A program made the position numbers and the translations under genes. The notes below the pieces were generated by a model. It did no database searches, was not told where the DNA came from, and saw only the letters and a program-made list of their open reading frames with translations. From contig CM040094.1 in the NCBI GenBank assembly GCA_022496805.1, forward strand, positions 2,108,001-2,172,000: DNA of 64,000 nucleotides, read 5' to 3'. Numbering within the stretch: the first letter of the stretch is position 1; each line of letters opens with the position of its first letter. Positions 1 to 10,430 of the stretch are shown piece by piece. This stretch comes from Pohlia nutans. Its lineage: Eukaryota; Streptophyta; Bryopsida; Bryales; Mniaceae.

Positions 1-2654
1 GATGTACTTCTTTCTGCCCTAAATCCTTCTTGACTGTCGTGTAGTATTTGAAACTTTTCACCATATGTTGATAATATTATTGTTAGTGTGCTAGTAAATA
101 GTTTGTAAATTGTGTTTGCAAGTGCTATAGGTCTGTGGTTTGGTAATAGTGATGGGTCTCCTTTTTTGTACAAAAGTATGGTTAAACTTGTTTTCCAAGA
201 TGCTGGGATTTTCTTTTGTTTATAACAGTGGGTGAAAAATAAGAATAGTAGTTTGTGAAAGATATCAGGCATATTTTTTAATATTGAGTTTGGAATTTTA
301 TCTGGGCCTGGTGTTTTATTATTGGATAGGTGTTTTAAACATAACTCGTATGTTTCTTGGTCGAAGTATTTATGTAGTGGTGTTTGAGGGTCTCCTCTTT
401 TATCTATTATAAATCCCTCTAGGTCATGCCATGGGTATTGTTTGACTCCACATGTGCAATTAAATGGGTGCTCTCGTTGGTAGTAACATGTTGGGACTGT
501 AGGTCTATTACTAATTGATTGTTGGATATATATTTCATTTGCTATGTCGTCTGGGCTAGTTAGTATGTTGTTGTTTCTATCCTTAATGCAATCTAACGGT
601 GGTGTTTCATGGTTTTTGAAGACTTTTTTATTTATTTTCTTGGGGCTTTTTTCATATAGTTGTCTGTATTTTGTGATAGCTTTTTTAACACATTCTTGTG
701 TGTATTTTGTGGTAATTTTACGTGCTTGCTTGTTTGCGTTTTTAGCTAGTTATGCTAAAGTTTTAATCCATTCTTGTGGATTTAGTTCTGGGTTAGGAGG
801 TGGTGGTATGATAGTATGGTTATGGTTTTTCAATTCTTCTATTATTGGGTGGTTGTGCCAGTTTGGTGTGGTTTTTGTTATGTATATTGCTTTTCTAATT
901 AAGTGGTATGTAGATAGGTGTTTTTTCCATTTTTTTTGGAGTTTTCTTGGCAAAAAACCTCCTTGTTGAGCTGTGCGGTGTGCTAGTGAAGGTAGAGGTG
1001 GGGCACTACAGGTTTCTTGAATTTTTTCTGATATTTGTTGTATTAAGTGATCTAATTTTGTACAAGAGTTTTGCCATTGGTTATCTGTTAATTGGTCATT
1101 CAACAATATTGTAGAGAGTTCATTTATTTGAAGTGAGTTTTCTTCGAAAAATAATATCTTGAATTTTTCAATGTTATCTTGTGGGATGGGGTTTAGAATC
1201 CTTGGTGGTTTATTTACTTTCGGTTGGGTGGGGCGAGCTATTAGTGTGTTTGGTGGTATTTGTAGGGTGACTGGTGAATGGTCTGAGTTGAGGTTGTCGT
1301 CATGATTTGTGGTTGACGTGTATAATGTATTATTGGGAGTTTTGATGTAATATCCATCTATTAAACTTGTTTGAGTGTAATTTTGTCCACCTTGTCTTGT
1401 GAATGTGCTATTTGTTGGTATGTAGGTTAAATCTAGAGTGTCTGTGAATGTATGCCATTCTATGTCTTTTGTTTGTGGACGTGTTATGTTGAGATCATTT
1501 TGTCTGCCGATAAGGGCTATATCTCTGTTAAAATCGCCACATAATATGTATGTGTGGTTCGGGTGTGCTATAATTTGTTGTTCTATTTGTTGTTGAATTA
1601 TTGTAATGTATTGAATATCTTCTAAGTGAGAGGGCATGTACATATGTAGTATTAGCCATGGTTGTAGTGGTGCATTATTTATTTGTATAATTTGTAAATA
1701 TGGTGAGATTTCTGCCGGGGTAGGTATTTTGGTGATATTTCCCGGGTATGCATATTTGTTATTTATTAGAGTGAGGAGTCCGCCTCTAGCAGGGGTATAT
1801 GGCATTCTTTGTTGCATGCATCTTGTTAAGGCATGTGTGTTGTTGAAGGTTAGTTTGTATTGTGGGAATAGGTTTTGTATATATCTTGTTGATTTTGTTG
1901 CGGTTAGTTTGGTTTCTTGTATTGTGATAATTGCTGGATTTGTTGTAGTATTTGAGATTAGGTTTTGTAGGCTTGGTAGGGCTGTGTTTAAGGATGACGC
2001 GTTCCATGTAATAATGTGTGTGTTGTGGTTTGTTGTTTGTGTCTCTTGGATTTGTGGTAATGGTATATTGGGTAGTCTAGGTGGGTGTGAATATTCATTT
2101 ATAGGTTCATTGCATTTGAGAGATTCTATTAGTAAATTTTCGGGTAGGAATGGGAACTTGTTTGTTAGTGTTTGTAGGCTTGGTGGGTTAATGTTTTGTT
2201 TGATAAAATCATAAAGTTGTTTATTTATGGTATTGGGGGGGTTGATTAGATTTTGGTTGTTGTTTTTAAATTCGATGTATGGGTGTGGGTTTAAGATGTG
2301 TCTTTCAGGGGGGTTTTGAAGAAGTGTCATTTTCTCAAGAAGTATTGTTGTCCAGTCTGGATCGGGTATTTGTATTAATTGGTGGTCGCATGATTCTAGT
2401 AATGGACTTAGTGTGGTAATGAGTGCATATAGCATGCGCGGAGGTGAGTGGTGTTGGTTTTCAAGTATGTATTTTGAGAGGTGTGGATAGTCTGTGGATG
2501 TTTCTAGATGGTTTGGGTGTGTTGTTTTTGAACAGGGAGCAAACGTTTTTGCTAAATCTTGGTACTCTGGGTGTAATTTTATTGTGCATGGTATAAAATA
2601 TGTTTTGTTTCTATTTTTATGTGATGTAGGATGTGTTTTAAGTAAGTTTGGCAT
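1..2654 (-). pseudogene. LINE ORF2: APE endonuclease + reverse transcriptase, in-frame stop, cut by window edge
   Basis: From the first Met (2654) about 210 residues of unknown function precede an exonuclease-endonuclease-phosphatase domain (about 213-466). Its motifs are WNASSL (N218), IQETK (E247), CGDFN (D374, N376) and SDHSP (D458, H459). A TAA at 752-750 stops the frame after 634 residues. The same frame is open again from 749 to base 1 and carries reverse transcriptase motifs: KTPGPDKIPN, SWKTSLTILLYKKGD, NHRPIALANTIYK and SQEGFRAE. The palm catalytic YxDD would lie beyond the edge. One nonsense change in an otherwise open frame suggests a recently active copy. The product would nick target DNA and prime reverse transcription. 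The family assignment is secure; the start is uncertain because the frame is open upstream, without a Met, to 2786. Confidence 0.9.
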
Positions 2655-2699
2655 TGGTCCCGGGTTAGGTTCAATGTCACCAGAGAGTAGTAGTAGTAG
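2655..2699 (-). other. 2A-like ribosome-skipping motif at the ORF2 N-terminus
   Basis: In the ORF2 frame, immediately upstream of Met 2654, the codons read LLLLLSGDIEPNPGP. The last eight residues (2678-2655) match the 2A consensus D-(V/I)-E-x-N-P-G-P exactly and are preceded by the Leu-rich stretch typical of functional 2A peptides. Such motifs are known at the N-termini of APE-type non-LTR elements (trypanosome L1Tc, several animal CR1/L2-type elements). The frame is open only back to a TAA at 2789-2787 and has no AUG upstream of the motif, so how ribosomes would enter it in this copy is unclear. Confidence 0.85.
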
Positions 2700-2789
2700 T
2701 TTTGGGATGTGATAATTGATGAAGTTTGGTTTGATGTTAATTTTGTTTTTGTTAGGAAGGTGTTTTTTGTTTTTTCTGAGGGATTTTTA

Positions 2790-3346
2790 GGCCTTTTTAT
2801 TTGTTTTGTTAATGGTGGATTTTATGTGATTGTGGTGAAAAGGATTTTGTAATTACGACTATTAATATTATTTAGATGAATATTAGATGGGGTGTTTTTA
2901 TAAATATTTTTGGGTGTAATAGTTTTGTGAAGTGTTATTATTGTGTGTGATTTTCGGCCGAGGCCGGTAGGTCGAGGCCACTTAGAGATTATGATTTGGT
3001 GGTTTTTTGGGTGGTTCAATTCTATTGGTATTTTTTGGTTTGGATTGATGGAAGTCCATTTTTGTTTAGATGAGTTTTTGTTTTGTTTATATGTTTTTAT
3101 TTTTTCCTTTTTATTTTTTATTTTTTATTTTTTTGTTTTTATTTTTGGGGTAGTTTTTGGTGGTGTTTTTTTGTGGCTTTATATTTTTTATTTTGTGATT
3201 TTTTATATATATTTTATAGCATCTATAGATACTATAAATATATGTTTGTTTTTGTGTTTTTTCTTCTTTTTTTTCCTTTTTTATTATTACTTTTTTCTTA
3301 GTATATAAATATACTCGTAGATTTACCGCTGCGTTGTTTGTCCAAA
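2790..3346 (-). other. A-rich spacer between LINE ORF1 and ORF2
   Basis: About 560 bases, very A-rich on the element's sense strand (long T runs on the plus strand, 3085-3300). A short 65-codon frame (3019-2822, minus) lies in a different frame from ORF2, ends before the 2A frame opens and has no recognisable motif. I see no convincing coding sequence; the segment may hold decayed ORF2 leader sequence. Confidence 0.5.
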
Positions 3347-4975
3347 TTAGTTTGACGTGTCCATGTTGCCATCTTCAATGGCTAGAGTGTTGTTACTTTT
3401 CTCGTCCAAAGCTTGAATAGTACTAGCAAGTTGTCTTCTAAGGATTGCCATTTGCGCTGTGAGGCTTGATGATGACTTCTCCACTGCTTTCTCTGCGATT
3501 TGTTGTTGTTCACTGCGGAGTTCTTTCTTCATGGTAGTGATTTCTTCTCTTATTCCAACTATTTCTTTCATAATGTCATTTTGAGGTGTCTCTTTCGCGG
3601 AGTTTCCTATTGCTTCTATGGTGTTTGCTAGGGCAGTGTTCACATCACTGAACCCTAGCCTTGTGAGCTCAGCAGCATTGGGAGCGTTTGCACCATCAAG
3701 ACTCCTAGGATGTGCAGTAAACTCTACATGTTTGCCAAGAAGTTTTGCAGACTTCTTGACAAACGTTTTATACACTGTAGCATTCAGACATTGAATGTTG
3801 CATGAGCCTAAGTGTTTACCATTCTTCTCGTCACGCTTGAAGAAGAAGCTCACCGCATTTCTTGGTCCCATGTGAGTTTCGATGCTTGCTTCTATTTCTT
3901 CAACACTCTTCGTTTTGTTGAGATTCTTCGCGATAAGGATGAGTGCGTTCTTCCTAGCAATGTCATCTTTTGCGTTTGCACGGTCCGCTAGTTTCCCCTT
4001 CAAGATCTCGTGGTTGTATGTGATGTGGTGTTCTTTCATCTTTTGAGCTTGTTCGGGAGATGCTGCTACTACCCAAGCAAAGAGGTTTTCTTTCTTTTTT
4101 TGAACATTTGTTATCTCATACTCCATCCCTCTTTTGAAACTCTTCTCTAGTATTTTCTCATAGAATTCGTACCATTCCTTGTGCTCTAGTTCTGCACTAG
4201 TTATTTTGACTGATAAGAGGTTGTTCAAAGCAAGGGAAACGTAAGTTTTACAAATTTTTCCTCTCTTGAATTTCTCATTGTCAAGTTGGAGGATGAATGG
4301 TCTTAATCCTTGGAGTAGGCCCACTCCATCAATTTCGGGGTTTTTCAAGTGCAACTTGATAACCCCGCTCCACTTAGTGGATTTGTGGTAGCACATGATG
4401 GCAATGGGTTCCCCAATGATATCCCCAAGCAAAATGTTCATTTGTTTGAGTCTTTCCTCTACCAATGACATTATAATTTCTTTTTCCCATTCCTTTTCCC
4501 CCATCTCGAAGAGGATGGCGATTTGGTAATCAAAGGAGAAGCCATACTTATCAACCTCAACATCAGATGGAATCTGTGTGAGGTTGAAGTGTTGGCCGTC
4601 CTTGCCATCCTCCCGTGAATTAGGCCATTCCTCTTGGATGACAAACGGGAAGGAGATCAATGCTGATTGACATTCCTTAGCTTCCTTTTCTCTCATTCCG
4701 TTCTTAACAAGCGTTGCTACAGGTTCGTTACTATCCATGGGGTAACCTTTTCCACGGTTTGTCCAGTTCATAGCTTGATATCCAAGCCAAAAGGGGGGAC
4801 GCTTCAAACCGGAGTTTGATTTGCCCTTGGCCTTCTTTTGACTCGTGACAGCTTGAGATGAGTTAGAAGTTCGTTTTTGAGTTACAATCATTTCTACATC
4901 CAGGTCATTGTCTAAGGCTTGGAGCTTATCTTTGTATCTTTGAGAGGAGGTGGAGCTAGTGGGGCGCTGAGACAT
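3347..4975 (-). CDS. LINE ORF1 protein, RRM-like with C-terminal coiled coil
   Basis: 542 residues starting MSQRPTSS at 4975. The N-terminal 60 residues are Ser/Lys-rich and disordered-looking. Residues about 343-424 show the beta-alpha-beta-beta-alpha-beta order of an RNA recognition motif: strand LILIAKNL, helix SVEEIEASI, strand AVSFFFK, strand GSCNIQCLN, helix VYKTFVKKSAKLL, strand KHVEFTA. Residues about 466-525 are a heptad-like charged coiled coil. Together with ORF2 downstream on the same strand this fits the RNA-binding ORF1p of a LINE. The Met was chosen because composition becomes protein-like here and a good splice acceptor lies just upstream. The frame stays open to 6415, but that upstream part looks non-coding. 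An unrelated host gene is the alternative. Confidence 0.6.
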   Translation of the reverse strand: MSQRPTSSTSSQRYKDKLQALDNDLDVEMIVTQKRTSNSSQAVTSQKKAKGKSNSGLKRPPFWLGYQAMNWTNRGKGYPMDSNEPVATLVKNGMREKEAKECQSALISFPFVIQEEWPNSREDGKDGQHFNLTQIPSDVEVDKYGFSFDYQIAILFEMGEKEWEKEIIMSLVEERLKQMNILLGDIIGEPIAIMCYHKSTKWSGVIKLHLKNPEIDGVGLLQGLRPFILQLDNEKFKRGKICKTYVSLALNNLLSVKITSAELEHKEWYEFYEKILEKSFKRGMEYEITNVQKKKENLFAWVVAASPEQAQKMKEHHITYNHEILKGKLADRANAKDDIARKNALILIAKNLNKTKSVEEIEASIETHMGPRNAVSFFFKRDEKNGKHLGSCNIQCLNATVYKTFVKKSAKLLGKHVEFTAHPRSLDGANAPNAAELTRLGFSDVNTALANTIEAIGNSAKETPQNDIMKEIVGIREEITTMKKELRSEQQQIAEKAVEKSSSSLTAQMAILRRQLASTIQALDEKSNNTLAIEDGNMDTSN

Positions 4976-4976
4976 G

Positions 4977-5541
4977 CTGAAAATAACAAAACTTTGTGTT
5001 AAAATTTTATTTTTTTTGGTTTTGTGAAGTAAAAAGTCTCTCCTTTTTATCTCATGATTTACTCCTCCCCACAACTTTATTTGTAGGGCCGAGTGGAGTA
5101 TAATCTTTGAGAAGGAGACATAAGTATTGTGAGTGAATTTTTCTATGATAAAGTTGTAAGAATGGTTAATGCTATACAAACATTCATACAAATAAGGGCA
5201 AATTTTAAGAAACATAACATGAGTTTCATGAGGTTTGGTTGGATCAAAGTGATACATAATGACTATTTTACAAGCATAACACTCATAAACATTCAATAGG
5301 TGGGATTTAAGGTTTGGGTAAAAATTAATCTTCCTACACTTAAACAAATATATGGCATCATTCTTAATCATAACAATGCAGAGATTCACTAAGGTAAAGC
5401 AATGGGTGGCAAACATGGTGTGTGGGCCTAATTCCCCATTCATAATGTGAGGGATACAATGCACCAAGCTTACAAAATAAGCAGTAGTGCGGGATTTGAA
5501 AATTATAGAGTATCTAGTAAGTGAATGGTTGTGGAAAATAC
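4977..5541 (-). other. Putative intron in the 5' leader of ORF1
   Basis: On the minus strand a strong donor (AAATCAG|GTATTT, exon end 5542) and a strong acceptor (TTGTTATTTTCAG|C, exon start 4976) lie 565 bases apart, and the acceptor sits one base upstream of the ORF1 ATG. Base composition changes from GC-rich upstream of the donor to AT-rich inside. Splicing would bring the GC-rich leader directly to the ORF1 start. A retained intron is unusual for a retrotransposon, so this could be a fortuitous pair of sites or an insertion. Confidence 0.35.
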
Positions 5542-8425
5542 CTGATTTTGGGGTTTGACGAAGGATTGTCGTGGATGGGCGTTTGTTGCCTACTCCGTTT
5601 GCTGCATTCGATGTAGAGAGATGGGCACAAGATGGGTACGTCGTGCAACTGTCAGTTGCACTGCTGCAACTGATGGTGCACTTGCGGTTGTCGACAGGTC
5701 GGGGATGCACTGCACCTTCTGCTTCAGCAACTTCAGTCTTCTGTTTCTTTCGCAGCTGCGCCCGCCTTTTTAGTCTCCTCTCCCGCAGTCTTCGTTGTCG
5801 ATGCAGGCCGCTCTCCTCTTGGTTCGTCGCTTCGGCAGCTGCACTGTCGATGTTGTCTCGTGCGTTTGTTCTTCTCTGCAACAGAGCTCCTGCTGCCACT
5901 AATACTATTCTACTGTTGTCTATTCTAATGCTAATGGAAGGGTATCTAATTTCTATAAGGCATTGGTGTGAATTTGCTACGCCCTTCAGCAAGAGTTCGG
6001 GCTTCTCCTGTGGAATGAAGTAATTGGAGAGTATCAGAGGATTAGGAAGAAAACTGACGAGAGAGGTTACTGGACCTGGCTGGTTTTCACGGAGGATGGA
6101 GAAGGGTCTCGGCAGGTAGACAAGAAGATGATTTGCTCGTGGGTGCTGGGGTAACTTATAATCACGTTGATGGGGCTTGGCGTTGTGAATATTGCTGATT
6201 TCTTGGGAGGTGGCTTCTGGTGCGTCACTCGTGTATTGATAGAATACATCGAGGCTAGCAGGATAGGGCGGTGTGTCGTTAGCACAAATTACGAGCGTCC
6301 ACCAACCTAATGTCAGAGCTCGGAGTATTATCCCTTGATTCTTGGGCTTAGGGTCTCTTTTGTCTTGGACTTTGGTGATGATAACGTTGGGTCGTGGGCC
6401 ATTGGCTCTGTCCACGTTTTGTTTCTGCTGTCGTTTTGTCCAATTTCGAATTGGGTCGATACACGCAAACGACGTGCGAAGATGCCCGGCTTCGATTTGG
6501 CAAAGTGTGACTTTGCTGTATGCGCTAGTTTCGGTGGGGAGCGGCCATGGCGAGGTAATTGCTTTGCTGGACCTTTGCGGCAGGTGGGCTTTTCTTCGGC
6601 GGGGCTTGACTTTGTGTTTCTGACTGGTGCAACGGTGTTGGATGAATGCGCAGTTTGAGGGCGGTTCCTGTGGTGCGGCCGGTGCTTATTGTCGTTTTCT
6701 TGAATTAGGGTTAGCAGCTTCGGTGAGCAGCTGCGGGTTCTCCTGTTGCTGTACGTAGGCTGTCCAGAAGCCTTGCTGGTCGCATTGAGCTGGTCTTCTA
6801 GTCTTGTGAGTACCCATGTTTGCTGCAGCTGGGTTGAATGCGGGGACGATGGCGCTGCTGCCGGCCGGAGGTGTTGAATGCGCAGAGAGTGCCGATGCAG
6901 CTGGGTTGAAGGCGGGGACGATGGCTCTACTGCCGGCCGGAGGTGTTGAAGGCGCAGAGAGTGCCGATGCAGCTGGGTTGAAGGCGGGGACGATGGCGCT
7001 GCTGCCAGCCGGAGGTGTTGAAGGCGCAAAGAGTGCCGATGCAGCTGGGTTGAAGGCAGGGTGAGGGCGTCGGGATCCTTTGCCGAATTTGGAGCTGTGG
7101 GCTTGCTTTGATGCCGGAAATTCGAGTTGTGGTGGTAGTTTGAGGTCGTAGCTGGGGCTTTCATTGATGCCGTAATACAAGCTGTGGTGGAGGAGCTGCT
7201 GTCGCTGCACGCCATAACGTTGGTACGCCCTCACTCTTGTTTCCCAGCATATCTTCACGTCACCATGTGTCGCTGCTTGTCTTCGTCCTGGTGTTTTTGC
7301 TTGTTTTTGTCTTGCGTTTCTGACTACTTGGAAGAACTGGCACAACACATCACCATCTGAGGTTGCCTGTTTTTCCCTTCCTTTGTGTCGAATATTCCTT
7401 CTGCCTCGGTCTGGAGTTCTCGTGCAGTTGAATCTGTTGTCTTTTGCTAGAGATCGTTGCGGCAGCTCTGTCATTCTTCTGTTTTTGATCTGCTTGCAAA
7501 CACAAGCAAGTCTGTTTGTCAGTATTTGGAAGTCTGTAGGTTTAGAAGAACCACTTACCTGATTGGGATATTTTCCATGCGTTGTTGTGTTTTTGTTGGT
7601 GGGGTAACGCTCGTTTGTTGCATTGCTCTGTCGGGGAGATTGTATCAGCCTGTCACTTGGGCAGCACCGGGCTTGGGTAGCGTAGTGTTGATGTTGTGTG
7701 GTGATGCGGCATTTGCAGGCATCAGATGAGGAGGCTCGTACATAGCATGGATCATGCTTACCGTTGTTGGAATTCTTGGGCAGCGTGCCGGCTTGGTGGC
7801 AGCGTGACGGCATCGTGTTGGATCTGGGAACTTTGAAACTAGCAGTACAATAGTACAGATCTAGTTTTTGCATAAGAACGTTGCAAGTAGAGGGATATGA
7901 GGTAATCAAAAGCAAGCAAGTGATATAATGTAAGACGGGAAAGGAATAAGAAAGAGATTCAAGCCTGGATGGATACTTCGGTGTTGTTGTGGACATTGGT
8001 TGCCTGTTGTCTGTGGTGTGGGGAGGAAGGGCTCGGGTGGTGGTGTCTTCGTATGGTGTGGCGTATCGTGTGTCGTAAGAGCTATGCATAGATTGTGGAG
8101 GCAGCCCAGCCTGCACTCCTGCACAAGTGACCTCTCAGATCGAAAAAGACCCCAATGTGATGCCAACATACCATCACTCCGGCGAGATCCAACAAGCTGC
8201 GCCGAATACGATCTGATCTTGTGCTCTTTTCTCCAAGAACCACGTTGTTGCAGCCCAGCCTGCTAAACTATGCCTAGATCTGCAAACACTTGATACGCCA
8301 CACTCTTACATCAGACACACACTCACAGGCAACATTGTTGTCTTCCCTCACACGACCTCTCCACACCGCATAAAGCGGAGCTCAGCACGCCATTCTCCCC
8401 GACCTTTACTCCGTTCTATTCAAGT
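5542..8425 (-). other. GC-rich putative LINE 5' untranslated/promoter region
   Basis: Markedly more GC-rich than the surrounding DNA. It holds a 72-bp tandem array (6825-7063) and long but motif-free open frames on both strands, which I read as by-products of base composition. The position upstream of ORF1 and the tandem units resemble promoter-bearing 5' regions of other LINEs, by analogy only. No known protein domain seen. Confidence 0.4.
6825..7063. repeat. 72-bp tandem repeat, 3.3 copies
   Basis: Units begin at 6825, 6897, 6969 and 7041 (partial), each starting GCAGCTGGGTTGAA and containing GGGGACGATGGC and GCCGGAGGTGTTGAA. Copies differ at only a few bases. The period is a multiple of three, which keeps frames open on both strands and explains long spurious ORFs here. 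Confidence 0.9.
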
Positions 8426-8429
8426 TTTT

Positions 8430-8960
8430 ACTCAACGCAACTAGAACAAATAGTTTGAACTTGGTATATGAATGAAAGTTGTACATTAAGAATTTTAGAT
8501 TCTATTCATATGATTAGATCTACAATTGCTATTACCAATATTTTGTATAAAAGTTGAAACTTAAAATTCAATTATTTTTTTGTAATTTGATTACGAATAA
8601 GATATCAACAATTTTTGGATGAATGTTTTTGATGGATTGAAATGTGATACTCTAAGTGTAGTGATTTTTGGAGATTTCTTGGTTGCTTAATTTCATAAGT
8701 AGATTTTCTCAAGGGCACTTTTGAACTAAAGATTTTAGAGATTTTTGGTAAATCACTTTAACATGAAATGAGGTAACAAAATTTCACAAATAATCTCCTT
8801 TCTAATCAATTCATACATGCATGAAGGTAACTTCTCATAAAATCTATAGTAAACAAATCTACGCTTCAAAAAGTGCGTGACGAATGAAAAAACATAAAGT
8901 AGACCCACTCATACCGTAGTACCATATGACTCGTTCATCAAAAAATAGTTCAAAAAACAA
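8430..8960 (-). repeat. Diverged inverted copy of the repeat at 30495-31058
   Basis: Reverse-complement comparison shows shared blocks, for example AACTTAAAATTCAATTAT, CTCTAAGTGTAGTGATTTTT and GATTAGATCTACAATTG against the copy at 30495-31058; 52630-53217 is a third, more diverged relative. No clear TTAA end is visible here, consistent with truncation at the LINE boundary. No coding potential. Confidence 0.6.
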
Positions 8961-9294
8961 AAATGTAAAAAATTCGAAATTATGAAGACCGAAAAAAGAA
9001 AAAATTATTGTAAGCTATATTTTGCTATTTCTAAGCTACTTTGGGCCATTTTTGGCCATTTCTATTCATTTTTGGCTCAAAAATGAAAACTTACAGATTC
9101 ATTTTTTGAAGAACGAACCTTATTTTTCATAAATATTAAAAAATGTATTGTAGAGTGGCGACCATGCTATGGTACTATGGCAGTCATCACAGTTGGAGCT
9201 AGAAGATCTATACATGTTCTTTCAATGAAACAATTTGATACAAAATTCAATCTTTTTGAAACTTCTACAAAACACATATTCGAAGCAACAAACA
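8961..9294. other. AT-rich intergenic DNA
   Basis: Low-complexity A/T-rich sequence with short internal repeats (GGCCATTTTTGGCCATTT at 9042-9060). No gene or RNA feature recognised. Confidence 0.5.
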
Positions 9295-9890
9295 CTAGTG
9301 CTATACACTATACCAGTTCAATCCTTCTACGTAAGAGACGAATAGATAACAACCAACGAATATCAATTAAAGAATAACATACAAAATCAAAAAGAAAGGG
9401 GGGGGGGGGGGTAATGGTGAAGACCAACATTTATTCTTTTATGAACGCTAGCTCAGTGCAAACACTTGTCTTAGCGGTAAGATAGGGGCGGTTGGTTGGT
9501 ACAAATTTCCTTGCTATGGTAAGTCACCAACAACACAAAGTTATGTATATCATATCGATACTCAAACGGATGCAATGGAAATCGAACCAGGCCTACAAAA
9601 ATGTGATACATTGCCCTTCACCAACCAACAAAAGAACTCATGACTTGGCGATATTACTACATACAAAAATATATCTTATACTCAAGCAATTTCCCATGGT
9701 TGTAACTCGTATTGTGTTACTTGTTACTAAAGTGTTCATTTCCAACAAAGGAGAGTAGTTTAATTGACTTTCAATGGCCTTTTGTCCGGTGGGCACTGGG
9801 TCATTGACATTACAAACAAACACTTTATTTACGTTGGTCTCAAAAGAGAACCAGAGTTTTCTATCCATCTATCTTCCTAGGAACGCTGCT
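9295..9890 (-). repeat. Retroposon-like repeat, copy 1
   Basis: Aligns over its length with 19515-20065 and, in its 5' part, with 41490-41600 (opposite strand). On the minus strand it carries AATAAAGTGTTTGTTTGTAA near its head and a tRNA box-B-like CTGGTTCGATTTCC further down; copy 2 has a perfect GGGTTCGATACC. A tRNA-related SINE or a LINE fragment would fit. An 11-base G run (about 9401-9411) lies just beyond its low-coordinate end. Confidence 0.5.
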
Positions 9891-9939
9891 CTAAGACCTA
9901 AAATTCTTAAATGATAAGAAACCAGTCATTGGGTTAAAA

Positions 9940-10430
9940 CAATAAATTTTTATTTTATTTTTATTGGAGCACACGAGTTGCTTAGCAAACCGTGTCAAAG
10001 CTGAAGATTTTCTTTTGGCAACTCATCGCCGAGGAATTTCCATCCGGTAGAGTGGTGATTTTACAACCGGAATCAAACCGCCAACCCCTTGGGTACCCCG
10101 ACAACACCTTAACCCTTAAACGACATATGCTTTCCTAATACCACATCCAAAATCTCTTTTAAATTCCATTTTAAGCATGATTTTGTTTTTAATTTACTTT
10201 GGCTTTATTTTAAAGAAGTATAGATCTCTCTAAGGTGGTCGGTTTGGCATTTTAAAAACCCCGTTTGATGCAATGGAGCAGAAGTTATGAGCAAGATTCT
10301 CCCAAAATATAACCAAGCCCGTGGGGCTTGCATTGTCGTTTAAGGGTTAAGGGTACCCTCTCCATCATCTTGTTGTTTAAAGTCATTCCGGACCAGTTGA
10401 AACAATAATTTTATTCTCTAAAAGGAAATA
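9940..10430 (-). repeat. SINE-like element interrupted by a TTAA element
   Basis: The minus-strand sequence has GGTTTGATTCCGGTTGT, close to a tRNA box B, followed about 110 bases later by an A/T-rich tail (AATAAAAATAAAATAAAAAT). The 5' side is broken by the inverted-repeat element at 10109-10350; GGGTACCC-containing sequence occurs on both sides of the break. Assignment as a SINE is by the box-B match and tail only. Confidence 0.35.
10109..10350. mobile_element. TTAA-flanked inverted-repeat element (s)
   Basis: Left end TTAACCCTTAAACGAC and right end GTCGTTTAAGGGTTAA are perfect mirror images, with TTAA at both outer edges. 242 bp, non-coding. Inserted in the SINE-like repeat. Confidence 0.8.

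Larger units (their letters stand above)
1..8425 (-). mobile_element. LINE (non-LTR) retrotransposon, 3' part outside window
   Basis: Order on the minus strand: GC-rich 5' region with tandem repeats, ORF1 (RRM-like), A-rich spacer, ORF2 (APE endonuclease then reverse transcriptase). This is the layout of an APE-type two-ORF LINE. The 5' limit is inferred: from about 8430 the sequence matches another repeat family (inverted copy at 30495-31058), so the LINE must end at or before that point. The 3' end lies left of the window, so neither poly(A) tail nor target-site duplication can be seen. ORF2 is strongly G-poor and A/C-rich on its sense strand while ORF1 is not, so a composite of two elements is possible. 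Clade not assigned. Confidence 0.75.

Noticed and set aside
750..752. Alternative genetic code (TAA as a sense codon)
   Set aside because: The other genes use normal codons and stops; one nonsense change in a transposon copy is the simpler reading.
1636..2214. 192-codon plus-strand frame inside LINE ORF2
   Set aside because: Shadow of the strongly biased ORF2 composition; APE motifs fix the coding strand.
4976..6415. N-terminal extension that would make ORF1 a 1022-residue protein
   Set aside because: The frame is open but composition is not protein-like, a strong splice acceptor sits at the internal ATG, and no domain is visible. The 72-bp array and GC-rich leader explain open frames nearby.
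6328..8116. Long minus-strand open frames (295 and 476 codons)
   Set aside because: They overlap in different frames, are dominated by the 72-bp repeat whose period is a multiple of three, and show no family motif.
9600..9720. A tRNA gene around the box-B-like motif
   Set aside because: No cloverleaf and no proper box A or acceptor stem; the motif sits in a dispersed repeat.
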